Source: Polaromonas sp. AET17H-212 (lineage in GTDB: Bacteria > Pseudomonadota > Gammaproteobacteria > Burkholderiales > Burkholderiaceae_C). From it: 64,000 nt of DNA. The first letter of the stretch is position 1. Each line of letters opens with the position of its first letter. Of the stretch, positions 35,587-43,782 are shown one piece after another. The stretch spans positions 37,612 to 101,611 of the forward strand of contig NZ_NBZW01000015.1 of NCBI RefSeq assembly GCF_002379085.1, read 5' to 3'. The notes beneath the pieces are model-generated. The model was not told where the DNA came from. It ran no database searches and worked only from the letters and a program-made list of their open reading frames with translations. Both the position numbers and the translations under genes were made by a program.

Positions 35587-35615
35587 GCTCTTTTTTTGAT
35601 AGCTGACACCGCATT
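35587..35615 (+). repeat. dispersed element fragment
   Basis: gctctttttttgatagc followed by tgacaccgcatta. Only the right arm and part of the spacer remain. It lies in the 158-base spacer between the hydroxylase and the FAD oxidoreductase. Confidence 0.45.
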
Positions 35616-35701
35616 ATCCATGCCGACCACAGCCAAAAAACATCTTCAATCCTGCGGCCGCCCCGGCGGCACGGCCGGCGTCGGCGCTGGATAACGCGGC
35701 C

Positions 35702-37057
35702 ATGCCCTCCCCCTCCTTTGTGACCGAGCCGGCCCGCACCTTGCCGGTGTATGGCGAGTTCGATGTGGTCGTGATCGGCGGCGGACCGGCCGGCCTGGCG
35801 GCCAGCGTCAGTGCCGCGAGCCATGGCGCGCGCACCCTGCTGGTCGAGCGTTACGGCTTTCTCGGCGGCATGGGCACGGCCGGCGGTGTCACCAATTTCG
35901 CGGGCCTGTATGGCCGCAAAAACGGCGAGATGCGGCAGGTCGTGCACGGCGTGGTGGACGACCTGCTGGCGCGGCTGGACGCGCTGGGCGGCCTGAACCA
36001 GCCGCAGGACGGCATGGCCGGCCGCATCCGCGTGCGCTCCTACGATGTCTCGGCCTACAAGTGCGCGGCCGACCAGATGCTGGTGGCCAGCGGTGTGCAA
36101 CTCCTGTTTCACGCTTGGGCGGCCGCCGTCCTGATGGACGGCCAGGCCATCACGGCCCTGGTGGTCGAAACCAAATCCGGCCGCCAGGCGATCCGGGCAC
36201 GCCGCTTCATCGACTGCTCCGGCGACGCCGACGTGGCGCATTTTGCCGGCGTGCCTTTCGAGCTCGGCGACGGCCATGGCAGCGCCCTGTTTCCGTCCAC
36301 CATGTTTCGGGTCGGCCATGTCGATGCCGGACCGGCGCTGGCGGCCGTCGGTGAGTTCAAAGCCATCAACGACTTGATGGCGCAAAGCGAAGCCCGCCAG
36401 CCGGGGCGCTACCAGTTTCCGCGCAAGGGGGCGATCCTGCGCCCGCAGAAAAATCCCGCCGAGTGGCGCGCCAATGTCACGCAGATCCGCAACGCGGCCG
36501 GCACCGCGATGGACGCCACCGATGCGCGCCAGCTCAGCGAGGGCGAACTCGAGGGACGGCGGCAGATCACCGAATATTTCCGCTTTCTCAAAAACGAGGT
36601 GCCCGGGTTTGCAGACTCGGCCATCATCGACATCGCGCCCCAGGTCGGCATCCGCGAGACGCGCCGCATCTGCGGGGCTTACATGCTCACCGGCGAGGAC
36701 ATCCTGTCCTCGGCGCGTTTTGCCGACGTGATCGGCATCAACGCCTGGCCCATGGAAATGCATGTGGACGGCGCCATCAGCTGGGGCTTTCCGCGCGATG
36801 AAAACCGGGCCTACAACGACCTGCCCTGGCGCATGCTGGTCACGCGTGAGGTGGACAACCTGCTGGTCGCCGGCCGCTGTGCCTCCATGGCCCACGAAGG
36901 CCAGTCGGCAGCGCGCGCCAGCGGTGGCTGTTTTGTGATGGGCCAGGCGGCCGGCACCGCCGCCGCTCGGCTCGAAGAGGGGGCGGCCTTTGCCGCCACC
37001 GATGTCGCCCGCCTGCAGCAGGTGCTGCTGGACGACGGTGTGTATTTTGACCGCTGA
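35702..37057 (+). CDS. FAD-dependent oxidoreductase (PF12831-type)
   Basis: 451 residues: FAD-binding VVVIGGGPAGLAASVSAASHG near 22-42 followed by the ERYGFLGGMGTAGGV loop, and C-terminal LLVAGRCASMAHEGQSAAR with GQAAGTAA. This is the FAD_oxidored family, whose members reduce or oxidise diverse substrates; it is not part of the textbook gentisate pathway. It lies between the hydroxylase and the gentisate dioxygenase and is 22 bases from the latter, so it may supply a side substrate to the pathway. Confidence 0.82.
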   Translation: MPSPSFVTEPARTLPVYGEFDVVVIGGGPAGLAASVSAASHGARTLLVERYGFLGGMGTAGGVTNFAGLYGRKNGEMRQVVHGVVDDLLARLDALGGLNQPQDGMAGRIRVRSYDVSAYKCAADQMLVASGVQLLFHAWAAAVLMDGQAITALVVETKSGRQAIRARRFIDCSGDADVAHFAGVPFELGDGHGSALFPSTMFRVGHVDAGPALAAVGEFKAINDLMAQSEARQPGRYQFPRKGAILRPQKNPAEWRANVTQIRNAAGTAMDATDARQLSEGELEGRRQITEYFRFLKNEVPGFADSAIIDIAPQVGIRETRRICGAYMLTGEDILSSARFADVIGINAWPMEMHVDGAISWGFPRDENRAYNDLPWRMLVTREVDNLLVAGRCASMAHEGQSAARASGGCFVMGQAAGTAAARLEEGAAFAATDVARLQQVLLDDGVYFDR

Positions 37058-37079
37058 AACCGCGAAACGGAACCCGACC

Positions 37080-38147
37080 ATGGACATGACGCCCCCCGCC
37101 GGCAATGCACGCCAGACTTTTTATGAAGCGATACGCGCACAGAACATGACGCCCCTGTGGGAGGTGCTGCATGCGCTGGTGCCCCAGCAGCCGGCCACGC
37201 CCTGCGTGCCGGCCTTCTGGGCCTGGGACCAGGTCCGCCCCTACCTGATGCAGTCCGGCGAACTGATCACCGCCGAAGAAGCCGTGCGCCGCGTGCTGAT
37301 CCTGGAAAACCCCGCGCTGCCGGGCCAGTCCTGCATCACGCAGTCGCTCTATGCCGGCCTGCAACTGATCCTGCCCGGCGAAATCGCGCCCAGCCACCGC
37401 CATACCCAGAGTGCGCTGCGTTTTGTTGTCGAAGGGCGCGGCGCCTACACCGCGGTAGACGGCGAACGCACCACCATGGCGCCTGGCGACTTCATCATCA
37501 CGCCCAGTTGGACCTGGCATGACCACGGCAACCAGGGCGCGCTGGAAGGCGGCGAGCCGGTGGTCTGGCTCGACGGCCTGGACATTCCCATGCTGCGTTT
37601 TTTCGACGCCGGCTTTGCCGAGAACCACACCGAGCGCGTGCAGACGGTCACCCGGGCCGAAGGCACCAGCTACCAGCGTTACGGCGCCAACATGCTGCCG
37701 GTGCGTTACGACGCCCCGTTCGGCCAGACCTCGCCGATCTTCAGCTATCCTTATGAGCGGACGCGCGAGGCCCTGCACACGCTGGAACAGCAGGCACCGG
37801 TCGACGCCTGGGACGGCGTGAAGCTGCGCTACGTGAACCCCGCAACCGGCGGCTCGCCGATGCCAACCATGGGCACCTTCATGCAGCGTCTGCCGGCTGG
37901 TTTTTCAGGGCTGCCCTGGCGGCAAACCGACGGCGCGGTGTTCAGCGTGGTCGAAGGCCACGGCTCGGTGCTGATGGGCCCGGCCGGCCAGGAGCAGGCC
38001 TTTGAGTTCGGTCCGCGCGACCATTTTGTGATCCCGTCGTGGCACACCGCCCGGCTGCGCTCGGCGCAGGGCTGTGTGTTGTTCAGTTTTTCAGACCGCC
38101 CGGTGCATCAGGCACTGGGCATACACAGAGAAGAGAGGTTGTCATGA
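37080..38147 (+). CDS. nagI: gentisate 1,2-dioxygenase
   Basis: Bicupin Fe(II) dioxygenase opening gentisate to maleylpyruvate. 355 residues from MDMTPPAGNARQTFYEAI; the frame upstream runs over the previous gene. Metal ligands of cupin 1 are H106 and H108 (PSHRHTQSALRFVVEG) and H147/H149 region (WTWHDHG). The second cupin (about 235-340) keeps the fold but not the full metal triad. Its stop overlaps the start of the hydrolase gene (ATGA). Confidence 0.92.
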   Translation: MDMTPPAGNARQTFYEAIRAQNMTPLWEVLHALVPQQPATPCVPAFWAWDQVRPYLMQSGELITAEEAVRRVLILENPALPGQSCITQSLYAGLQLILPGEIAPSHRHTQSALRFVVEGRGAYTAVDGERTTMAPGDFIITPSWTWHDHGNQGALEGGEPVVWLDGLDIPMLRFFDAGFAENHTERVQTVTRAEGTSYQRYGANMLPVRYDAPFGQTSPIFSYPYERTREALHTLEQQAPVDAWDGVKLRYVNPATGGSPMPTMGTFMQRLPAGFSGLPWRQTDGAVFSVVEGHGSVLMGPAGQEQAFEFGPRDHFVIPSWHTARLRSAQGCVLFSFSDRPVHQALGIHREERLS

Positions 38148-38839
38148 GCTTTGTTTTTACCCCGCCGCCAGTGGTGTCCGTCCCGGTCGTCGGCACCACC
38201 GAGCGCTTTCCCGTGCACCGCATCTATTGCGTGGGCCGCAATTACGAAGAGCATGCCAAGGAGATGGGGTTCACCGGCCGCGAGCCACCGTTTTTCTTCC
38301 TGAAGCCGGCCGACGCGGCGGTGGTGGTGGAGGCCGGCCAGACCGGCACCATCCCCTACCCCAGCCTGACCCACAACCTGCACCATGAAATCGAACTCGT
38401 GGTGGCCATCGGCACGGGCGGCAAAAACATCAAGGCCGCCGATGCGCACAAGCACATCTTCGGCTATGCCGTGGGCCTGGACATGACACGCCGCGACCTG
38501 CAGGGTGACATGAAAAAGCAGGGGCGCCCCTGGTGCATCGGCAAGGCCTACGACCATTCCGCACCGATCGGCCCGATCACGCCGGTCGCCCAGGCCGGTG
38601 ACGTTGCCCATGCCGAGCTGTACCTGCAGGTGGGCGGCAAGGACCGCCAGCGCAGCAATGTGTCCAAGCTCATCTGGAACATTGCCGAGACGATTGAACA
38701 CCTGTCCGCCGCCTGGGAGCTGCAGCCCGGTGACCTGATCTACACGGGAACGCCCGAGGGCGTGGCGGCCGTGGTGTCGGGCGACACCATGGTCGGCGAA
38801 GTCAAGGGACTGGGCACATTGACCATCAAGGTGGTCTGA
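38144..38839 (+). CDS. nagK: fumarylpyruvate hydrolase (FAH family)
   Basis: Splits fumarylpyruvate into fumarate and pyruvate, the last step of the gentisate route. 231 residues; FAH-family motifs IYCVGRNYEEHAKEMG, FFFLKPADA, HHEIELVVAIG with metal-binding Glu residues, VGLDMTRRDLQ and DLIYTGTPEGVA. Coupled to the dioxygenase gene by an ATGA overlap. Confidence 0.9.
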   Translation: MSFVFTPPPVVSVPVVGTTERFPVHRIYCVGRNYEEHAKEMGFTGREPPFFFLKPADAAVVVEAGQTGTIPYPSLTHNLHHEIELVVAIGTGGKNIKAADAHKHIFGYAVGLDMTRRDLQGDMKKQGRPWCIGKAYDHSAPIGPITPVAQAGDVAHAELYLQVGGKDRQRSNVSKLIWNIAETIEHLSAAWELQPGDLIYTGTPEGVAAVVSGDTMVGEVKGLGTLTIKVV

Positions 38840-39025
38840 TCCCGTCCCGAGCGCTTGCGCGCTTTTCGCGCAAGCGCTCCGATCATCGCGCAAATACCCG
38901 ACGCCCTGCGGGTATCCCGCCTGACCCGTCGGACCGGGCCCCGCAATAATCTCCACCATTGCGGCGCCGGGCCTTCCGGTGCACCTTTCCGCCCCCACCA
39001 GCCCGACCCCCTGGAGATCCCTGTT

Positions 39026-39508
39026 TTGAAAATCCTGCAGAACCTTGCAAAGCTTTGCGCCATTCTGGCGGGCCTGCTGCTGACCGGCATCACGCTGATG
39101 ACCTGCATCAGCCTGATCGGCCGCAACACCACCGGTGCCACGCTGGTCGGCGATTTCGAGCTGACCGGCGTCGCCACCGGAGCCGCCATTGCCCTGTTCA
39201 TGCCGTATTGCCAGATCCAGCGCGGCAACATCATCGTGGACTTCTTCACCACCCGGCTCAGCCACGAGACCAACGCCAGGCTGGACCGCCTGGGCGCCTT
39301 GTTGCTGGCCCTGGTGTTCGCGTTGCTGGCCTGGCGCACCACACTCGGTGGCCTGAACTCATACCAGACCCATTCGGAGACGCAGATCCTGGGATTTCCC
39401 GAGTGGACCGTTTATGGGGCCATGGTGCCGGCTTTTGTCCTGACGTCGGTGATCGGGCTCTACCAGAGCCTCTTCGGCCTCGGTGGTGATGTGGGAGCGC
39501 ACGCATGA
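39026..39508 (+). CDS. dctQ: TRAP transporter small permease (DctQ)
   Basis: About 160 residues with four hydrophobic segments and the DctQ landmark MTCISLIGRN. I chose the TTG at 39026 with GGAG nine bases upstream; the open frame extends 57 codons further with no hydrophobic or family-like sequence. Overlaps dctM by four bases (ATGA). With dctM and dctP it forms a sodium- or proton-driven importer, probably for 3-hydroxybenzoate or gentisate. Confidence 0.82.
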   Translation: MKILQNLAKLCAILAGLLLTGITLMTCISLIGRNTTGATLVGDFELTGVATGAAIALFMPYCQIQRGNIIVDFFTTRLSHETNARLDRLGALLLALVFALLAWRTTLGGLNSYQTHSETQILGFPEWTVYGAMVPAFVLTSVIGLYQSLFGLGGDVGAHA

Positions 39509-40824
39509 ACGCCATCACGCTGACCCTGCTCATCTTTGGCATCATGCTGGGCCTGATGGCGTTGCGGGTGCCGATTTCGATCGCCATGTTTGCTGCAGGA
39601 GGCATCGGCTACGTGATGCAGACCGGCTGGGCCCCCTTCTCCAGCTTTCTCAACACCCAGGCCTTTGCCCGCTTTGCCAGTTACGACCTGTCGGTGATTC
39701 CGCTGTTCATCCTGATGGGGCATTTTGCGACCCAGGGCGGCATCAGCAAGGCGCTGTTCCAGTTTGCCGCCAGCCTCATGCGTCACTTCAAGGGCGGGCT
39801 GGCCATGGCCGCGGTGCTGGCGAGCGCGGCCTTTGGCGCGATCTGCGGCTCCTCGGTGGCCACCGCGGCCACCATCACCAGCGTAGCTCTCCCTGAGATG
39901 AAACGCCACGGCTACTCCGGGCGCCTGTCCACGGCCACGCTGGCCGCCGGCGGGACGCTGGGCATCCTGATCCCCCCCTCGGTTCCGCTGGTGATTTACG
40001 CCATTTTGACGGAGCAGAACATTGCCAAGCTGTTCGCCGCGGCCATGGTGCCGGGCCTGATCGCCATGCTGGGCTACATCACTGCCATCGCCATCTATGT
40101 GCGCCTGGTCCCGGGCCAGGCGCCGGAGGTGGATACCAACAGCGATGGGGTCACGCTGCGCGCTGCATTTGCCGTGCTGCCCATCATCATCATTTTCCTG
40201 CTGGTGTTCGGCGGCATTTATGGCGGCTACTTCACACCGACCGAGGGTGCCGCGGTCGGCGCGGCGGCCACCTTCATCGCAGCATTGTTCAAGCGGGAAC
40301 TGACCTGGTCCAAATTCCTCCGCTGCTTTTATGCCACCGCGGAAAGTTCGGCCATGATTTTCCTGATTTTCATCGGCGCCGACCTCATGAACTCGGCGCT
40401 GGCGCTGACCCAGGTGCCCAACCAGCTGGCGCAAGTGGTCGGCAGCTGGGGCCTGCAGCCGCTGATGGTGGTCACGGCGATCCTGCTGTTTTACGTGGTG
40501 CTGGGCGCTGTCATGGACGAGCTGTCCATGCTGCTGCTGACCATTCCGATCTTCTTTCCGATGGTCATGGCACTCGATTTCGGCATGCCCAAGGAATCCG
40601 TTGCCATCTGGTTCGGCATCATGGTGCTGATGACCGTGGGTTTTGGGCTGCTGGCGCCGCCGGTGGGCCTGAACGTCTACGTCGTCAACAGCATGGCCAA
40701 GGACGTGCCCATCAGCGAGAGTTATCGCGGCGTCGTGCCCTTCCTGATCAGTGATGCCTTGCGCACCGCGCTGCTGCTGTTCTTCCCCGGCATCTCGCTG
40801 TGGCTTGTAAAGTACATCAGCTAG
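39505..40824 (+). CDS. dctM: TRAP transporter large permease (DctM)
   Basis: 439 residues, about twelve hydrophobic segments, with DctM family stretches GHFATQGGISKALF, FGAICGSSVATAATI, LIPPSVPLVIYAILTEQ and YFTPTEGAAVGA. Membrane transport subunit of the same TRAP system. Confidence 0.92.
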   Translation: MNAITLTLLIFGIMLGLMALRVPISIAMFAAGGIGYVMQTGWAPFSSFLNTQAFARFASYDLSVIPLFILMGHFATQGGISKALFQFAASLMRHFKGGLAMAAVLASAAFGAICGSSVATAATITSVALPEMKRHGYSGRLSTATLAAGGTLGILIPPSVPLVIYAILTEQNIAKLFAAAMVPGLIAMLGYITAIAIYVRLVPGQAPEVDTNSDGVTLRAAFAVLPIIIIFLLVFGGIYGGYFTPTEGAAVGAAATFIAALFKRELTWSKFLRCFYATAESSAMIFLIFIGADLMNSALALTQVPNQLAQVVGSWGLQPLMVVTAILLFYVVLGAVMDELSMLLLTIPIFFPMVMALDFGMPKESVAIWFGIMVLMTVGFGLLAPPVGLNVYVVNSMAKDVPISESYRGVVPFLISDALRTALLLFFPGISLWLVKYIS

Positions 40825-40905
40825 CCTTCTCCATCAGGGCAATCACGGGTTCACAAACGGTTCTTCCTGCATTAATTTACAACCACCCTTACCGGAGACA
40901 AACAC

Positions 40906-41958
40906 ATGATTCAGCGACGTACTCTTCTCAAAACCGGCGCAGCAGCTGCGCTGGGCGCACCCGCCCTGTCGGGCCTGGCCCAGCAGGCGGTCACCCTGAA
41001 GTTTCACACCTTCATGTCGCCCGCCTCCAATGTCTGGCTGGGCATGCACAAGCCCTGGATGGCAAAAGTCGAGAAGGAATCGGGTGGCCGCATCAAGTTC
41101 GAGGCCTACCCCGCCATGCAGCTGGGCGGCACGCCGGTGCAGCTTTACGACCAGGCCAAGGACGGTGTCGTGGACGTGGTGTGGACCCTGCCAGGCAACA
41201 CCGCCGGCCGCTTTCCCCGCATCGAAGCCTTTGAGCTGCCCTTCATGATGTCCAATGCCGAAGCCACGTCCAAGGCCTATTGGGAATACGTGCAGACCAT
41301 GGCCGCGGACGAATTCAAGGACACCCAGGTCCTGGCCCTGCATGTGCACGGCCCCGGGGTCATTCACACCGTGGACAAACCCGTCCGGTCCATCGCCGAC
41401 ATGCGCGGCCTCAAAATGCGCGCGCCGACGCGCCAGGTCACCAAGCTGCTCGGCATGCTGGGTGCCATCCCGGTCGGCATGCCCCTGCCAGCCATCACCG
41501 ATGCGCTGAGCAAAGGCACCATCAATGGCTGCGTGATTCCGTGGGAAGTCGTGCCCTCGGTCAAGGTCAACGAACTCACCAAATTCCATGCCGAGTTCGA
41601 TCCGGCCGGAGGCAGCCTGTACACCACCACCTTCGTGATGGCCATGAACAAGGCCAAGTACAACTCGCTGGCCCCTGACCTGAAAAAAGTCATCGACAAC
41701 AACTCCGGCATGGCCACCTCCGCCTGGCTGGGCAAGGTCCAGCAGGGCAACGACGTCCCGGGCCGCAAGACCGCCAGCGACCGCGGCAACACGATCTACA
41801 CCGTCAGCCCGGCGGAAGCCCAGGAATTCCGCCGCAAGTCACGCACCGTGGAAGTCGAGTGGGTCGAGGACATGAACAAGCGCGGCTTCGACGGCAAGAA
41901 ATTGCTGGACACGGCCCGCAGCCTGATCGAGAAGCACACCAAAACCACCAAAGCCTGA
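40906..41958 (+). CDS. dctP: TRAP transporter substrate-binding protein (DctP)
   Basis: 350-residue periplasmic receptor. The N-terminus MIQRRTLLKTGAAAALGAP is a twin-arginine-like signal with cleavage near LAQQ. The DctP fold is seen in KFHTFMSPASNVW, GGRIKFEAYPAMQLGG, and the carboxylate-binding Arg in GLKMRAPTRQ. Third TRAP gene and last of the gentisate operon, followed by a clear terminator. Aromatic acid ligand inferred from context. Confidence 0.9.
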   Translation: MIQRRTLLKTGAAAALGAPALSGLAQQAVTLKFHTFMSPASNVWLGMHKPWMAKVEKESGGRIKFEAYPAMQLGGTPVQLYDQAKDGVVDVVWTLPGNTAGRFPRIEAFELPFMMSNAEATSKAYWEYVQTMAADEFKDTQVLALHVHGPGVIHTVDKPVRSIADMRGLKMRAPTRQVTKLLGMLGAIPVGMPLPAITDALSKGTINGCVIPWEVVPSVKVNELTKFHAEFDPAGGSLYTTTFVMAMNKAKYNSLAPDLKKVIDNNSGMATSAWLGKVQQGNDVPGRKTASDRGNTIYTVSPAEAQEFRRKSRTVEVEWVEDMNKRGFDGKKLLDTARSLIEKHTKTTKA

Positions 41959-41975
41959 GCTCAGGCAGCTGGAAC

Positions 41976-42002
41976 AAAGGGCTCCCGCGGGAGCCCTTTT
42001 TG
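41976..42002 (+). terminator. rho-independent terminator of the gentisate/TRAP operon
   Basis: AAAGGGCTCC/GGAGCCCTTT, a perfect 10-bp stem with a CGCG loop, followed by TTTGATTT. It lies 18 bases after the dctP stop. Confidence 0.88.
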
Positions 42003-42024
42003 ATTTCAAACTAAACTGGCCGGC

Positions 42025-42570
42025 ATGTACCGCAGCCCCATCAAACATTGCAGAAACTGCGGCGCCGCGGTGACTTACCGCGTACCGGATGACGGGGACA
42101 CCCGGGAGCGGGCCGTCTGCCCGGCCTGCGGCACCATCCACTACGAAAATCCGCTCAATGTGGTCGGCACCGTGCCGCACTGGGGCGACAGGGTGCTGCT
42201 GTGCAAACGCAACATCGAACCGCGCTGGGGCAAATGGACACTGCCTGCGGGCTTCATGGAACTCAACGAAACCACGTCGCAGGGGGCGGCACGCGAAACC
42301 GACGAGGAAGCCGGCGCACAGTTTGAAATGGAAGACCTTTTCAGCGTGATGAACGTGGAACGTGTTGGCCAGGTCCATCTCTACTACCGCGCGCGGCTGC
42401 TCAGCGAGCAGTTCCATCCCGGACACGAAACGATTGAAGCCAGGCTGTTCACAGAAGCGGAAATTCCGTGGGACGAACTGGCCTTCAAAACCGTGAAAGA
42501 AACGCTGGCCTGCTATTTTGCGGACCGGCGCAAGGGCGTCTACGGCATCCACGTGATCGATATCACATGA
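42025..42570 (+). CDS. Nudix hydrolase with N-terminal zinc ribbon
   Basis: 181 residues. The N-terminus has two CxxC pairs (HCRNCG at 8-13 and CPACG), a zinc ribbon as in NudC-like proteins. The Nudix box reads GFMELNETTSQGAARETDEE with AG following, fitting GX5EX7REUXEEXGU. Likely hydrolyses a nucleoside diphosphate derivative; the substrate cannot be named. Begins just after the dctP terminator. Confidence 0.85.
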   Translation: MYRSPIKHCRNCGAAVTYRVPDDGDTRERAVCPACGTIHYENPLNVVGTVPHWGDRVLLCKRNIEPRWGKWTLPAGFMELNETTSQGAARETDEEAGAQFEMEDLFSVMNVERVGQVHLYYRARLLSEQFHPGHETIEARLFTEAEIPWDELAFKTVKETLACYFADRRKGVYGIHVIDIT

Positions 42571-42729
42571 GTTGCCGTCCGCGATCATCCGGTTCCCGCC
42601 CTCAAGGTAAGCAAGTGCCTCATTCGGTCTGGGTGTGACTTAGAATTTCCGCAGCCTGGCGCTTTCACCGCAGCACTTCTTGACCGGCTCGCTGGCCGCC
42701 CTCCCCTGACACCCCACCTCCGGAATTTC

Positions 42730-43722
42730 ATGTTCAAAGCCGCTTCTTTTTTTCGCATTGCCGACGACTTCGCCCTGCCCCCTCTTGAGGCGCTGGAAGA
42801 AGCGCTTCAGGCGGCCCGGTTCATGCCCTGCGGCGCCACCCAGGCCGAGTCCAGCGGTTGGGTGCCCCCGCGCGGCAACAAGAGCACGGTGCTGGCCGAA
42901 AGCGTCGGTCCACAGCTCATCCTGCGCCTGTGCACCGAGCGCCGGCCGCTGCCCGCCTCGGCCGTCAAGGACGCCGTCGAGCAGCGCATTGAAAAATACA
43001 AGCAGGAAACCGGTCATGAGCGCGTCGGCGCCAGGATCAAGAAAGAGTTCAAGGAAGAAGCCATTCTTGACCTGCTGCCACGCGCGTTCACCAAACGTTC
43101 GTCCACCACCCTGTGGGTGGACCCGGTCAACAAATTCCTGGTGGTGGACTCCGGCAGCCTCACCGGCGCTGACAAGGTGGTGAGCCAGCTGCTGGAGGCG
43201 CTCAGCGGCATACCGGGGTCCGGCGCAGGCCTGATGGCAAGGCCGGTGCAGACCACGATGGCGGCCGCGATCGCCATGGCGCATTGGCTTGCCAGCCGGG
43301 AGGCTCCCGTCGGCTTCACCATCGACCGGGACTGCGAACTCAAGATGCCCGACGACCAGAAATCAACCGTCCGCTATTCGCGCCACACGCTGGAAATCGA
43401 TGAAGTCGCCGAACACATCGCCGCGGGCAAGGTGCCAACACAGCTGGCCATGACCTGGAACGACCGCGTGTCCTTCGTGCTCACCGACATGGCCCAGATC
43501 AGAAAACTCAAGCTGCTCGACGTGGTGCTGGAGGGCATGCAGGACAAGGGCAAGGACGACGATGGGTTCGATGCCGATGCTGCCATCGTGACGGGTGAGC
43601 TGTCAGCCCTGATTCCCGACCTGCTGGAAGCGCTGGGCGGTGAGCTGGATCACGATGCGGCCGCCGCCCCACCGGGCGCCGCGCAGGCCGCACAACCGGC
43701 GCCCGATCCCGCCATCGCCTGA
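42730..43722 (+). CDS. rdgC: recombination-associated protein RdgC
   Basis: 330 residues; ring-forming DNA-binding protein that modulates RecA. Family segments: RFMPCGATQAESSGWVPPRG, HERVGARIKKEFKEE, WVDPVNKFLVVDSGS, YSRHTLEIDEVAEHIAAGK and AMTWNDRVSFVLT. The C-terminal 25 residues are an Ala/Pro tail. Stands alone, convergent with the kinase gene. Confidence 0.93.
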   Translation: MFKAASFFRIADDFALPPLEALEEALQAARFMPCGATQAESSGWVPPRGNKSTVLAESVGPQLILRLCTERRPLPASAVKDAVEQRIEKYKQETGHERVGARIKKEFKEEAILDLLPRAFTKRSSTTLWVDPVNKFLVVDSGSLTGADKVVSQLLEALSGIPGSGAGLMARPVQTTMAAAIAMAHWLASREAPVGFTIDRDCELKMPDDQKSTVRYSRHTLEIDEVAEHIAAGKVPTQLAMTWNDRVSFVLTDMAQIRKLKLLDVVLEGMQDKGKDDDGFDADAAIVTGELSALIPDLLEALGGELDHDAAAAPPGAAQAAQPAPDPAIA

Positions 43723-43723
43723 A

Positions 43724-43782
43724 GATTCCCGCCGGGATGGGCCAGCCCACGCCCGCCTCGGACCCTGCGACGGGCGGGAATC
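43724..43782. terminator. convergent-gene hairpin, weak
   Basis: GATTCCCGCC and GGCGGGAATC can pair across a 39-base loop between rdgC and the kinase stop codons. No U-run, so a bidirectional terminator is only a possibility. Confidence 0.3.

Noticed and set aside
35417..37105. 562-codon open frame opposite the FAD oxidoreductase
   Set aside because: Antisense shadow; the plus-strand gene has clear FAD motifs.
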